From NCBI RefSeq assembly GCF_039534915.1, contig NZ_BAAAWE010000001.1:7812001-7876000 (forward strand): a stretch of DNA of 64,000 nt, read 5' to 3'. The position numbers were made by a program, and so were the translations under genes. Under the pieces are notes generated by a model. That model was not told where the DNA came from, did no database searches, and saw only the letters and a program-made list of their open reading frames with translations. Positions 1 to 8,403 of the stretch are shown here, one piece after another. Every line of letters begins with the position of its first letter. The stretch's first letter is position 1. Source of the DNA: Streptomyces roseofulvus. GTDB taxonomy: Bacteria; Actinomycetota; Actinomycetes; Streptomycetales; Streptomycetaceae.

Positions 1-199
1 GCTGTACGTCCGCTACCGGGTGGCGCGGTGACGACACCCGCCCCGAGGCGGCCGCCGTCTCGGCGCGGGAGGATATGCCGTTGCGACGAGGCCCCGCCCT
101 CGGTGAGCTGACCCCATGGACGGTGCGACGGGACCGGCACGGGAGACGTGAGCGGAAGACGAGCATCCGGCCGTACGACGACCGGAGCCCTGGCGCGCC

Positions 200-1363
200 G
201 TGGCGGTGCTCGCCGCCCTGATGCTGGCCGCGTTCACCTTCAACACCGCGGAGAACCTGCCCATCGGGCTCCTCGACGGCATCTCCGAAGGCCTGCGGGT
301 CTCCGTGTCGGCGGTCGGCCTCCTGGTCACCGGTTACGGAGTGACCGTGGCCGTCGCGTCCGTCCCGCTCGCCCACGCGGTGAGGACGGTGCCGCGGCGT
401 CACGTCCTGGCGGCACTCCTCGCCGCACTGGTGGTCGCCAGCCTCGCCGCCGCGACGGCCCCCTCCTACGGCGTGCTCCTCGCGGCACGGCTGCTGACCG
501 CGCTGGCCCAGGCGCTCTTCTGGGCCGTGATGGGGCCGGTGGCGGTGGGACTGTTCGCACCGGCGGTCCGCGGGCGCGTGGTCGGGGCGCTCTCCGTCGC
601 GGGCTCGCTCGCCCTGGTCCTCGGCGTACCCGCGGGAACGTGGCTGGGGCGGCATACCGACTGGCAGGTGCCGGTGGCGCTGATCGCGCTGCTGGGCGGG
701 GTCTCCCTGGTGACGATCGCCCTCCTGCTGCCGACCTCACGCCCGGAAGAGGAACCCGCCGCCTACGCCCCCGATCCGGACACCCGCAGGTTCGGCATCG
801 TCCTGGCGGCGGGCGCACTCTCCGCGGCGGGAGCGTTCGCGGGATTCACCTACATCGTGAAGTTCCTCGACGAGGTGACCGGCTTCGCGCCGCAGACGGT
901 CAGCGCCCTGCTCATGCTCGTCGGCATCGCCTGCCTGGCGGGAGTGACCGTCACCGGCACCCTGCTGGACCGCCACCCGCACGCCGCACTCACCACAGCG
1001 GTGGCCACCCAGGCCGCGGGGATGATCGGCCTGTACGCGGCCGGCACCGATCCGGTGGCGGCGCCGGCGTTCCTGATCGTGAGGGGCGCCGCGCTGGGTC
1101 CCGTCTTCATGACCACCCAGAACGCGATGCTGCACTGCGCTCCCGCCCGCACGGACATCGCCCTGGCGGCGAACTCCGGCGCCTACAACGCCGGCATCGC
1201 GGGGGGCGCCGCGCTGGGAGGACTCGTCCTGTCCTTCGCCGGCCCCCGAGAGACCTTCCTCGCGGGCGGTCTCCTCACCACCACGGCCTGTGCCGTCCTC
1301 CTCGTCGGCGAGCGCCACCTCCACCACCGGACCGGGTCGAGGCGCCGAGCACACTTCTCATGA
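200..1363 (+). CDS. MFS transporter, AraJ/sugar-efflux-like
   Basis: A 387-residue integral membrane protein with about 12 hydrophobic segments, typical of a drug or sugar proton antiporter of the major facilitator superfamily. It carries the usual TM1 acidic motif (FNTAENLPIGLL), an Arg-rich loop after TM2 (RTVPRRH) and a mid-protein hydrophilic loop near residue 195. The first usable in-frame start is GTG at 200, but it has no convincing Shine-Dalgarno (SD) sequence. The same frame stays open back to 152 and encodes a credible hydrophilic N-terminus (AEDEHPAVRRPEPWRA). A GTG at 148 does have a good GGGAG SD sequence but is in another frame. Either the start really is 200 or one base has been lost just after 148. 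The substrate is unknown. Confidence 0.8.
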   Translation: MAVLAALMLAAFTFNTAENLPIGLLDGISEGLRVSVSAVGLLVTGYGVTVAVASVPLAHAVRTVPRRHVLAALLAALVVASLAAATAPSYGVLLAARLLTALAQALFWAVMGPVAVGLFAPAVRGRVVGALSVAGSLALVLGVPAGTWLGRHTDWQVPVALIALLGGVSLVTIALLLPTSRPEEEPAAYAPDPDTRRFGIVLAAGALSAAGAFAGFTYIVKFLDEVTGFAPQTVSALLMLVGIACLAGVTVTGTLLDRHPHAALTTAVATQAAGMIGLYAAGTDPVAAPAFLIVRGAALGPVFMTTQNAMLHCAPARTDIALAANSGAYNAGIAGGAALGGLVLSFAGPRETFLAGGLLTTTACAVLLVGERHLHHRTGSRRRAHFS

Positions 1364-1502
1364 CGGGAACCGGCGCAGTTCATCGAGCGCGGCACGACGA
1401 GGCCGCACCGGCTCGGCGCTGCGGCGGCTGCGGGGGAGTGGCCGGCCTACGGGCACCCCGCCCCGGCCGTACCCGCCCGCCCCCGCCCCTACGCCGCCGC
1501 CA

Positions 1503-1904
1503 TCACCGCTCGTCGTCGACGAGCGACGAGCCGGCTCTGCGCGCGAGCCGACGACGGACCCGACGCAGCCGGTCGACGCCACGTACGCCGCCCTCGGGAT
1601 CCGCCGCGACACGGCGCTGGAGCGTACCGTCGACGACGGCCCCCAGAGGCGCGTCGGGAAACTTCCGCCACCGCTTCGGCCGCCGACCGCTCATACGCTC
1701 TTCGACAGCATCGGCACGGGCGTCATCGAGTGACCCCAGGAGCGTGGTCAGCGCGGTCTGCGCGTGCCGTCGGTTGGCAGTGTGCTGAAACCGCTTGTTC
1801 CGGCGGATGTTCTTGCGCGAACTCTTGTCGTTCTCGCCGTAGCTGTTCCGGCGATCCTTGAGGTAACTCAGCCGCTTCTTCTCCTGCGGCGACCTCCGCT
1901 TCAC
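1503..1904 (-). CDS. conserved actinobacterial hypothetical protein (basic)
   Basis: A small, very basic cytoplasmic protein of 133 residues from a GTG start at 1904. The N-terminus (KRRSPQEKKRLSYLKDRR, then YGENDKSSRK) and the C-terminal block KRPKRWRK-like/PDAPLG match a Streptomyces conserved family that I remember only as hypothetical. The amino-acid make-up (Lys, Tyr, Asn, Gln) differs clearly from the Arg/Pro/Gly-rich shadow frames around it, which supports real coding. No catalytic motif is visible. The GGAGG upstream of the chosen GTG is rather distant. The last 20 residues are Arg-rich and may be a divergent tail. It lies convergent to the MFS gene at 200. Confidence 0.72.
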   Translation of the reverse strand: MKRRSPQEKKRLSYLKDRRNSYGENDKSSRKNIRRNKRFQHTANRRHAQTALTTLLGSLDDARADAVEERMSGRRPKRWRKFPDAPLGAVVDGTLQRRVAADPEGGVRGVDRLRRVRRRLARRAGSSLVDDER

Positions 1905-1956
1905 CGACCCGCGCCCCCTCCGACTCCCGGTTCTTCCTGTCCCACGACGTTGTAGG

Positions 1957-2226
1957 TCAGTCCGAGAGGCGAAACCCACCGATCTGGTACTCCAGCCCCT
2001 CACGGAACTCCAGGCGCGGGACGGCCCCGCGCATCGCCGGATACAGCGCAGACGGCACCTCGTAGGCCGCGGTCTCCAGGAAGTCGTCGTCCCGGTCGGG
2101 GAAGAGGTCCCTGATCCGCAGGATCTCGGCCCGGTCGAGAGGGGTGACGTGTGCGGCTATGTCGTCGCCCTCCCAGCCGATGAGCTCCCACCCGAGGGTC
2201 TCGGTGTCGCCGTCGATCTCGTTCAC
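1957..2226 (-). CDS. small acidic hypothetical protein
   Basis: An 89-residue acidic protein read from GTG at 2226 (VNEIDGDTETLGWELIGWEGDD). The open frame extends further upstream, but that stretch has no coding character. It has balanced composition with conserved-looking blocks (LDRAEILRIRDLFPDRDDDFLETAAYEVP) and strong G/C bias at codon third positions. No signal peptide, membrane segment or known domain is recognised. It is transcribed away from the broken DinB gene at 2308 and towards the basic protein ending at 1503. The function is unknown. Confidence 0.6.
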   Translation of the reverse strand: MNEIDGDTETLGWELIGWEGDDIAAHVTPLDRAEILRIRDLFPDRDDDFLETAAYEVPSALYPAMRGAVPRLEFREGLEYQIGGFRLSD

Positions 2227-2307
2227 GCGCCCAAGGTACGCGCAAGCCGCTCTCGAGCACCTGCGGATTCTTGAGACCACGAGCGGCGCATGGCAGGCTC
2301 ATGCCGC

Positions 2308-2892
2308 ATGATCGAAGCATTCGCGAAGGAAAACCTCCACGGGAGACTGCGGCGAGACCGCGAGGCGCTGCTCTGGAAACTCGACGGCCTGTCCGAGTAC
2401 GACGCCCGCCGACCCCTGACGGCGACCGGGACCAACCTCCTCGGCCTGGTGAAACACGTCGCCACCGTCGAGGCCCGGTACTTCGGCGAGGTCTTCGGCC
2501 GCCCTTCCCCGGAACCGCTGCCCCCGTGGCAGGACGCCGACGGCAGCGACCAGTGGGCGGCCGAGGACGAGACCCGCGATCAGATCGTCGCCTTCTACCG
2601 GCGCACGTGAGAACACTCCGACGCCACGATCGACGAACTCCCCCTCGACGCCCCCGGCCACGTCCCGTGGTGGCCGGAACCCCACGCGCACACGAACCTG
2701 TTCGCCGTCCTGGTCCACGTCCTCGGCGAATCCATCCGGCACGCCGGCCACGCCGACATCCTCCGCGAGACCCTCGACGGCCGAACCGGCCTGCGCCCCG
2801 AACACGAGAAGCCCGTCGACGCGGAAGCCCGAGCAGCCCACTGCGCGAAACTCGAGCGGACCGCCAGGTCGGCCACGGCAGCCGAGGCATAG
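2308..2892 (+). pseudogene. DinB-family protein, interrupted by in-frame TGA
   Basis: DinB/YfiT-type four-helix-bundle protein, a family of putative metal-dependent enzymes. From ATG 2308 the frame encodes a typical N-terminal half (FAKENLHGRLRRDREALLWK, then TNLLGLVKHVATVEARYFGEV) and meets TGA at 2608-2610. The same frame then continues without any shift for another 93 codons (ATIDELPLDAPGHVPWWP, LVHVLGESIRHAGHADILRE) to TAG at 2890. Family members normally have Trp at the stop position, so a single TGG to TGA change explains the break. Both of the histidine-bearing helices remain readable. It would be functional only with readthrough or after reversion. Confidence 0.8.
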
Positions 2893-2945
2893 GCCGCTAC
2901 CGCACCGGGACGCCATGGAAGGACCTGCCCGAGTTCGGCACCTGA
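2891..2945 (+). pseudogene. relic of IS5-type transposase N-terminus
   Basis: Immediately after the DinB stop, about 18 codons read GRYRTGTPWKDLPEFGT and then stop. The string R-Y-R-T-G-x-P-W-[RK]-D-L-P is the N-terminal hallmark of many IS5-family transposases found in Streptomyces. Nothing further of the enzyme follows, so this is a scar only. The identification rests on remembered motif similarity. Confidence 0.5.
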
Positions 2946-3375
2946 GAACTCACGCGCGGCCGCCGGCGACGCACGGTCATGTCCTCGTCGGCGCGGGATC
3001 AGGACGGTGATCTCGCAGCCCTCCGACCAGGTCACGAACCGCAAACGCCACTGCGGCCACCCGCGGTATGCACCGAGAAGCAGCGCGACAGCGTCGAACG
3101 CCGCACCATGAGGAGCGGCGCGGCCTGGCTGTGACAGTGGTCCGCTCAGTCGTTGAACCACACGACGAGACGTACGTTGTCGTCACCGTGGAGTTCTGCG
3201 AGTTCTTTCATCGTTTCCCACACGGGTTGCCACGCGCCGGTTTCGGTGACGGCGTCTCTGCGGCAGGCTATGGGTGGAGCCGGCTGTCAGGCTTCTCCGC
3301 GGGCTCGTCCCGGTCGACGCGCGCTCTCGGTGGCCGAGGCGTCGGCAGGAAGCTCGGCTCTGACAAGATGACCGG
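2946..3375. other. gene-poor decayed segment
   Basis: No complete gene is supported here. On the minus strand, 3146-3285 encodes a protein-like C-terminus (VTETGAWQPVWETMKELAEL, then VRLVVWFND and a stop) that is open for only about 45 codons. Just below it, around 2985-3110, another minus-strand frame gives a Trp/Phe-rich stretch (LLLGAYRGWPQWRLRFVTW) with coding-like third positions. Both look like remains of genes cut by rearrangement between the transposase scar at 2891 and the S1-like gene. Confidence 0.4.
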
Positions 3376-3771
3376 GTGGTGAGTGCACAGGACTGGGAGG
3401 CGACACGTCGCCGACTGCATTTCGGGCAACGCTTCCTTGGAACGGTGGTCCGGGTGCCACGTCCAGGCGCGATCGGCATCTTCGTGGACATCGGGCTGCC
3501 CGTAGGCGGCTTCGTAGACGTGGTGCTGCTACCCAGCGAAGCCGAGCGCTGGCCCACGGAGGGCACCACGTCGGAGTTCGAGGTGTGGTGGGCTGATGAG
3601 CGACCCCAGATTCGGCTGAAGCCCGTGGACCCCATTTTCGTGCGCGAGGACTTCGCCGAGTGGCTCATCAGATGGCGGCCGGGGTGGCCGCAGGAGCATG
3701 GCCTGCCGGTCACCATCGCCGACGTTCCACCTTCGGCATCCGAGGCCGGCAGGGGGGATGCTCACCGATAG
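3376..3771 (+). CDS. S1-like OB-fold RNA-binding protein
   Basis: A cytoplasmic protein of 131 residues. Residues 15-50 (FGQRFLGTVVRVPRPGAIGI, then FVDIGLPVGGFVDVVLLP) have the beta-strand pattern of an S1 RNA-binding domain: GxxxxGxV followed by GxFVDIG and G-hydrophobic-V. The rest contains a Trp-rich segment (WWADERPQIRLKPVDP). Such short single-S1 proteins occur singly in actinobacteria and their partners are not known to me. The start is one of two adjacent GTG codons (3376 or 3379). The 3' end runs into the transposase relic on the other strand, so the last few residues may not be ancestral. Confidence 0.65.
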   Translation: MVSAQDWEATRRRLHFGQRFLGTVVRVPRPGAIGIFVDIGLPVGGFVDVVLLPSEAERWPTEGTTSEFEVWWADERPQIRLKPVDPIFVREDFAEWLIRWRPGWPQEHGLPVTIADVPPSASEAGRGDAHR

Positions 3772-3905
3772 CCCCACGCGAGGTCGCGCAGGCGGGCGTC
3801 GCCGCGCATGGCCTGATGCACGCCGTCCCCCCTCGGCCGGCAGCCGCGCAGGATCTCTCAGGTCTTCGGGCGGGCGAAGCAGTGCTCAATGGCCGGCCGG
3901 AGATA
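3762..3905 (-). pseudogene. relic of IS5-type transposase C-terminus
   Basis: The minus strand encodes RPAIEHCFARPKT, an in-frame TGA at 3858-3860, then EILRGCRPRGDGVHQAM and ARLRDLAWGYR before a stop. This corresponds to the familiar IS5-family C-terminus (PAIEHTFAKMKTWKILRDCR, then GDGVHHAMLGIARLHNL), with the conserved Trp after KT replaced by the stop codon. About 45 codons survive. The remaining 130 bases up to 4037 contain nothing I recognise except the leader of the monooxygenase gene. Confidence 0.6.
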
Positions 3906-4037
3906 CGAACGACGTCGGCCGGAGCCGTAGCCAGCGGTAGCCCGTGCCTCGGCAACCCCGGACCCGACGCACCCCGCGCCCGCGTGAGCGGCACTCCGCC
4001 GTCGAGGCGGAATCCGGCGTGCCGCATCCTCTTCCCT

Positions 4038-5594
4038 ATGACCTCGTACCCGCCGCCGCACGTGGAGCATCTGGACGTCCTGATCGTCGGTGCCGGGATC
4101 TCCGGGATCGGCGCGGGGCGGTATCTGAAGGTCTCGCATCCGGGAAGGTCGTTCGCGATCCTGGAGGGGCGCGGTGCCTCCGGCGGGACCTGGGATCTGT
4201 TCCGGTACCCCGGCGTCCGATCGGACTCCGACCTCTACACCTTCGGGTACGAGTTCAGGCCGTGGCGTGACCGGGAGTCCATCGCCACCGCCTGCCGCGT
4301 CCTGTCCTACGTACGCGAGACCGCCACCGAGAACGGCCTCGACCCGCACATCCGCTATCACCACCGGGTCGTCGCCGCCGACTGGTCCTCCGAGGCGGCG
4401 CGCTGGACGGTACGGGTCGAGCGCACCGATCCGGCGACCGGCGCGAGCGAGCGGATCGAGCTCACCGCCGGGTGGATCTTCTGCGCCACGGGCTACTACC
4501 GGTACGACGAGGGCCATACCCCGCCCTTCGAGGGGCGCGACCGTTTCCACGGGCAGATCGTCCATCCGCAGCACTGGCCCGAGGACCTCGACCACCGCGG
4601 CAAGCGCGTGGTCGTCATCGGCAGCGGGGCCACCGCCGTCACCCTCGTCCCCGCGATGGCCGGCGCGGCGGCGCACATCACGATGCTGCAGCGGACGCCC
4701 ACGTACGTCGTGCCCGTCTCGAAGGAGGACAAGGCCGCCCGGTTCCTCCGCCGCGTCCTGGGGGACCGGCGCGGACACGCCGTGGCGCGCCGCAAGAACC
4801 TCGCCAGGCAACAGCTGGTCTGGCGCTTCGCACGGCGCTTCCCGGCCGCCACCCGGAAGCTGATCCGCGCGGCGAACGCCCGGCTGCTGCCCGCCGGCTT
4901 CCCGGTCGACGAGCACTTCAACCCGCCGTACGACCCCTGGGACCAGCGCCTGTGCGCCGTTCCCGACGGCGACCTCTTCAAGGCCATCAGCGCCGGTACG
5001 GCCTCCGTCGTGACCGACCGGATCAGCACCTTCACCGAGGACGGGATCCTGCTCCGGTCCGGCCGGGAACTCCCCGCGGACATCATCGTCACCGCCACCG
5101 GACTCACCCTCCAGCTCCTCGGCGGCATGCGCCTCACCGTGGACGGGACGGACGTCTCACCCGCCGACTCGCTCCTCTACCGGGGCACCATGCTGTCCGG
5201 CATCCCGAACCTCAACGTCGCCATCGGCTACACCAACGCCTCCTGGACCCTCAAGATCGGGCTGGTGTGCGAGTACGTCTGCCGGCTGCTCGCCCACATG
5301 GACCGGTACGGTCACGACACCGCCCGGCCCGTGAGCGAACCCGGCCTGGCCACCCGCCCCATGCTCGACTTCGGTGCCGGCTATGTGCGGCAGGCCCTCG
5401 ACCGGCTGCCCAAGCAGGGGCCGGCCGCGCCATGGGTGGCGTCGACGAGCTATCGCGGCGACCGCAGACTGCTCCAGCACGCCGCGATCGCCGACGGCCA
5501 CCTCCGCTTCTCGGGGCCGGCCACCCGCGCCGGACGGCTCGCGGACGCGGACCGGTGGGGGAAGCCCTCTGAACGGAGGGCGAGCGGCGGATGA
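4038..5594 (+). CDS. flavin-containing Baeyer-Villiger-type monooxygenase
   Basis: A 518-residue NAD(P)H- and FAD-dependent monooxygenase that would convert ketones to esters or lactones or oxidise heteroatoms. The first Rossmann motif is GAGISG (residues 18-23). The second is GSGATA (about 195-200). Between them lies FHGQIVHPQHWP (from residue 170), which satisfies the FxGxxxHxxxW[P/D] fingerprint of Baeyer-Villiger and related flavin monooxygenases. A late VTATGL motif fits FAD binding. ATG at 4038 is chosen because the protein then begins just before the first beta strand (MTSYPPPHVEHLDVLIVGAG). The longer upstream open frame is the antisense of a transposase relic. The natural substrate cannot be read from the context. 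Confidence 0.9.
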   Translation: MTSYPPPHVEHLDVLIVGAGISGIGAGRYLKVSHPGRSFAILEGRGASGGTWDLFRYPGVRSDSDLYTFGYEFRPWRDRESIATACRVLSYVRETATENGLDPHIRYHHRVVAADWSSEAARWTVRVERTDPATGASERIELTAGWIFCATGYYRYDEGHTPPFEGRDRFHGQIVHPQHWPEDLDHRGKRVVVIGSGATAVTLVPAMAGAAAHITMLQRTPTYVVPVSKEDKAARFLRRVLGDRRGHAVARRKNLARQQLVWRFARRFPAATRKLIRAANARLLPAGFPVDEHFNPPYDPWDQRLCAVPDGDLFKAISAGTASVVTDRISTFTEDGILLRSGRELPADIIVTATGLTLQLLGGMRLTVDGTDVSPADSLLYRGTMLSGIPNLNVAIGYTNASWTLKIGLVCEYVCRLLAHMDRYGHDTARPVSEPGLATRPMLDFGAGYVRQALDRLPKQGPAAPWVASTSYRGDRRLLQHAAIADGHLRFSGPATRAGRLADADRWGKPSERRASGG

Positions 5595-5669
5595 CGTCTG
5601 CCGAGGGGCGGCCGTTCGTGTGGCGCCGCTCTTCCCCGCGCTCCGTGGGGTGTTGGAGGATCTGCTGTC

Positions 5670-6188
5670 ATGACTCAGCATGCATCTGACGCGACCGCCG
5701 ATGCGGCGGGTACGTACCTGGCGGGGCTCGCCGGGCGTCTGACGGCCGACGGCTGCGCGGTGACGTCGCCGGAGTGGAACGGCCGCCCGGTGGTGGCCGC
5801 GCAGCGCGCGGACCGCAAGGCGCGGTGGTTCGGGACCAGGTCCGAGCTGTTCGTCCTCGCCGCGGCCGTCCCACGGGTCGACGTCGCCACCCTGGAGGAG
5901 TTCACCGTCTGGGCCATGAGCAGGGCGAAGGGCCTGCGCGGCGGCATACCGGGCGCCCGCAACGTGACGCTGGTGCTGCCGGCGCTCGTGAGCGCGTCCG
6001 TCGACCCCGCTGCGGCCCACTGGGCCGCGGAGGACGCGCGGACCATCGACACGACCGTCGTCAGCCGCCCCGTCACGGTCCAGACGGGCCCGGACGCGGT
6101 CCGGACCTCGATGTACCGGGGCAGGGTCGTCTGGGGCGGGATGTTCACGGGCCATGTGCTGGAGAAGGCGGCCCTGTACTTTCCCTGA
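5670..6188 (+). CDS. conserved hypothetical protein
   Basis: A soluble protein of 172 residues from ATG 5670, with GGAGG ten bases upstream. It contains hydrophobic strands (SELFVLAAAVPRVD, NVTLVLPALV) and a C-terminal VTVQTGP/SMYRGRVVWGGMF block, suggesting an alpha/beta fold. I do not recognise the family. There is no signal peptide and no membrane segment. It lies 75 bp downstream of the monooxygenase on the same strand and could be co-transcribed. Confidence 0.75.
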   Translation: MTQHASDATADAAGTYLAGLAGRLTADGCAVTSPEWNGRPVVAAQRADRKARWFGTRSELFVLAAAVPRVDVATLEEFTVWAMSRAKGLRGGIPGARNVTLVLPALVSASVDPAAAHWAAEDARTIDTTVVSRPVTVQTGPDAVRTSMYRGRVVWGGMFTGHVLEKAALYFP

Positions 6189-6330
6189 CACCCCGCGTCC
6201 GGCGGTGTGCGGTCAGGAGGCCCCGCGGCCGGGGGGTCAACAGGACGGTCCGGAGCGGGGGTTGGCCCCACCCCGAGAGGCCCGGTGGCCTGATGGGGCG
6301 TGGGGGGCACGGGGCGGCAGGGTGGAGGCC

Positions 6331-7878
6331 ATGACAACACGCCGCGTCCGTAACCCCCTTGCCCCCTCCGCCACCCCCTCCGTGTTCGCCTTCTCCCTCT
6401 CCCTCGCCGCCCTCGCCTCCGCCGCCCTCGTCGCCTCCGCCGGCCCCGCCGCCGCGACCGGGAACGCCACCGGCGGCCGGCTCCAGTGGGGCGAGTGTCC
6501 CGCCGCGGTGAAGCCGGTCGAGGGGCAGCGGTGCGCCGGCCTCTCCGTGCCGCTCGACCACGCCGACCCCAACGGCCCCCGCATCGAACTCGCCGTCTCC
6601 CGCCTCGCGAGCACCCGCCCGGAGGCCCGGCGCGGCACCCTGCTCGTGATTCCGGGCGGGCCCGGGAGCTCCGGGGTGCAGCGGCTCGCGCAGAAGGGGG
6701 CCGCGCTCGCGAAGGAGACCGGAGGGGCGTACGACCTGGTCGCCTTCGACCCGCGCGGGGTCGGTGGTTCGACGAAGGCGCGGTGCGGGCTCGCGGAGCA
6801 GGACCGGTGGATGGTGACCCTGCGGTCCTGGCCGGGCGACGATGGGTCGATCGGCGCCAACGTCGAGCGGGCGCGACGGATCGCCGACGCCTGCGCCCGC
6901 GACGGCGGACCGATGCTGCGCGGCCTCACCACCGCCAACCAGGTGCGGGACATGGAGCTGCTGCGGCTGGCGCTCGGCGAGGAGAAGCTGTCGGCGTGGG
7001 CCACCTCGTACGGGACCTATGTCGCCGCCCGGTACGCGCAGGAGCACTCCGGCCGGACCGACCGGTGGGTCCTGGACAGCAGCGCCGACCCGGACCCGCG
7101 CCGGGTCGCGTACGGCTGGCTCGCGGACATGGCGAAGGGCGCCGAGGACCGCTTCCCGGACTTCGCCGCCTGGGCCTCCCACCCGGACCGCGCGGCGGAG
7201 GGCCTGCGGCTCGCCGACACCCCGGAGGCCGTACGGGCTCTGGTCCTCGATCTCGCGGCGCGGCTCGACCGGGCGCCCCGCGCCACCGCCGTACCCGGCG
7301 CGCCGCTCACCGGAGCGGCGTTCCGGCAGGCGCTCCAGGTCGCGCTCTACTCCGACGGCGCCTTCCGCGGCTTCGCGCGGCTCGCCGCCCAGGCCCTGGA
7401 CCCGCGGGGCGTGCCCGTGCTGCCCCCGGAGCTGTCCGGCGCGATGCCGGACGAGGCCGCGGCGGTCACCGTCGGCGTGATCTGCAACGACGTCGACTGG
7501 CCCCGTTCCGTACCGGCGTACTCCCGCGCGGTCGCGGCCGACCGGGTCCGGCACCCGCTGACCGGCGGCATGCCCGTCAACATCACGCCCTGCGCCTTCT
7601 GGAAGGGCGGCGCGGTGGAGAAGCCGGTCCGGCTCACCGACGAGGGCCCGTCGAACATCCTCATGATCCAGAACCTGCGGGACCCGTCCACCCCGCACTC
7701 CTCCGGCCTGAGGATGCGAAAGGCGCTCGGAGACCGTGCCCGGATGGTCTCGGTCGACCGGGGCGGCCACGGCGTCTACCTGGTGAGCGCCGGCGGAGCG
7801 GGCAACGCGTGCGGCGACCGCACCGTCACCCGCTTCCTGGTGACGGGAGAACGGCCGGCCACCGACATCCGTTGCTGA
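6331..7878 (+). CDS. secreted alpha/beta hydrolase, tripeptidyl-aminopeptidase (Tap/SlpD) type
   Basis: A 515-residue exported serine peptidase. The N-terminus is a long signal peptide (RRVRNPL, hydrophobic stretch 18-40, AAA-type cleavage near residue 45). The oxyanion segment PGGPGSSG lies near residues 110-117, the nucleophile elbow is TSYGT, and the C-terminal catalytic His lies in RGGHGVY after a DPSTP loop. Two to three Cys pairs late in the protein (CNDVDW, CAFW, CGDR, final RC) fit the disulfides of this family. Members remove N-terminal tripeptides from secreted proteins. The start ATG at 6331 has GGTGGAGG upstream. Confidence 0.88.
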   Translation: MTTRRVRNPLAPSATPSVFAFSLSLAALASAALVASAGPAAATGNATGGRLQWGECPAAVKPVEGQRCAGLSVPLDHADPNGPRIELAVSRLASTRPEARRGTLLVIPGGPGSSGVQRLAQKGAALAKETGGAYDLVAFDPRGVGGSTKARCGLAEQDRWMVTLRSWPGDDGSIGANVERARRIADACARDGGPMLRGLTTANQVRDMELLRLALGEEKLSAWATSYGTYVAARYAQEHSGRTDRWVLDSSADPDPRRVAYGWLADMAKGAEDRFPDFAAWASHPDRAAEGLRLADTPEAVRALVLDLAARLDRAPRATAVPGAPLTGAAFRQALQVALYSDGAFRGFARLAAQALDPRGVPVLPPELSGAMPDEAAAVTVGVICNDVDWPRSVPAYSRAVAADRVRHPLTGGMPVNITPCAFWKGGAVEKPVRLTDEGPSNILMIQNLRDPSTPHSSGLRMRKALGDRARMVSVDRGGHGVYLVSAGGAGNACGDRTVTRFLVTGERPATDIRC

Positions 7879-7922
7879 GGGGCGACACGGGGCCCGTTCC
7901 CGCCCGATGAGATCGTGCAGGC

Positions 7923-8333
7923 ATGAACCGCCTCAACGACGAACGCCTGCGCACGTGGACGCTGCGCTGGATGGCCCTTCTCGCCGCCGACTCCCAGGAC
8001 CAGCGCGCCTGGCTGGGCGACCGGGACCTGGACACCGCGTCCGTCGTCGAGGAAGTGGAACTGGTCTGCCGGATCTCCGCGGGCCTCGCGGAGCGCGCAG
8101 TCCTCGCCTCCGAGGACACCCGCGACCTCCAGGAACTCGGCCGCCACCTGGCCGCCCTCACCCCCGACCGCCGCGCCGGTCTCTGGGCCGAGTCCCTGGT
8201 CACCGACCGGACGTGGACCGAGGTACGCACCCTGGCCCGCCGGATCCTCCACAGAACGACAGGCGACTGGCGCCGGCCCCTCCCCGACCCCGCCGGCGCA
8301 CCCCACCCGCCCACGGCGGCCCCGCCGTCGTGA
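7923..8333 (+). CDS. conserved hypothetical protein
   Basis: A 136-residue cytoplasmic, mostly helical protein (MNRLNDERLRTWTLRWMALL, then VVEEVELVCRIS) ending in a Pro/Ala-rich tail (PLPDPAGAPHPPTAAPPS). No motif is recognised. It follows the peptidase by 44 bp on the same strand and faces the NUDIX gene. Confidence 0.7.
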   Translation: MNRLNDERLRTWTLRWMALLAADSQDQRAWLGDRDLDTASVVEEVELVCRISAGLAERAVLASEDTRDLQELGRHLAALTPDRRAGLWAESLVTDRTWTEVRTLARRILHRTTGDWRRPLPDPAGAPHPPTAAPPS

Positions 8334-8403
8334 TCGCCTGAGAGGCGAAGTTCGGGCGGCTGCCTGCTGCGTGTTCGGTTCCGTGTACGTTCCCGTGTCC
8401 AGT

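Noticed and set aside
148..1788. 546-codon plus frame spanning the MFS gene
   Set aside because: It is Arg/Gly/Pro-rich throughout and overlaps the clearly coding MFS frame. Only its SD-preceded GTG was kept as a clue about the true start.
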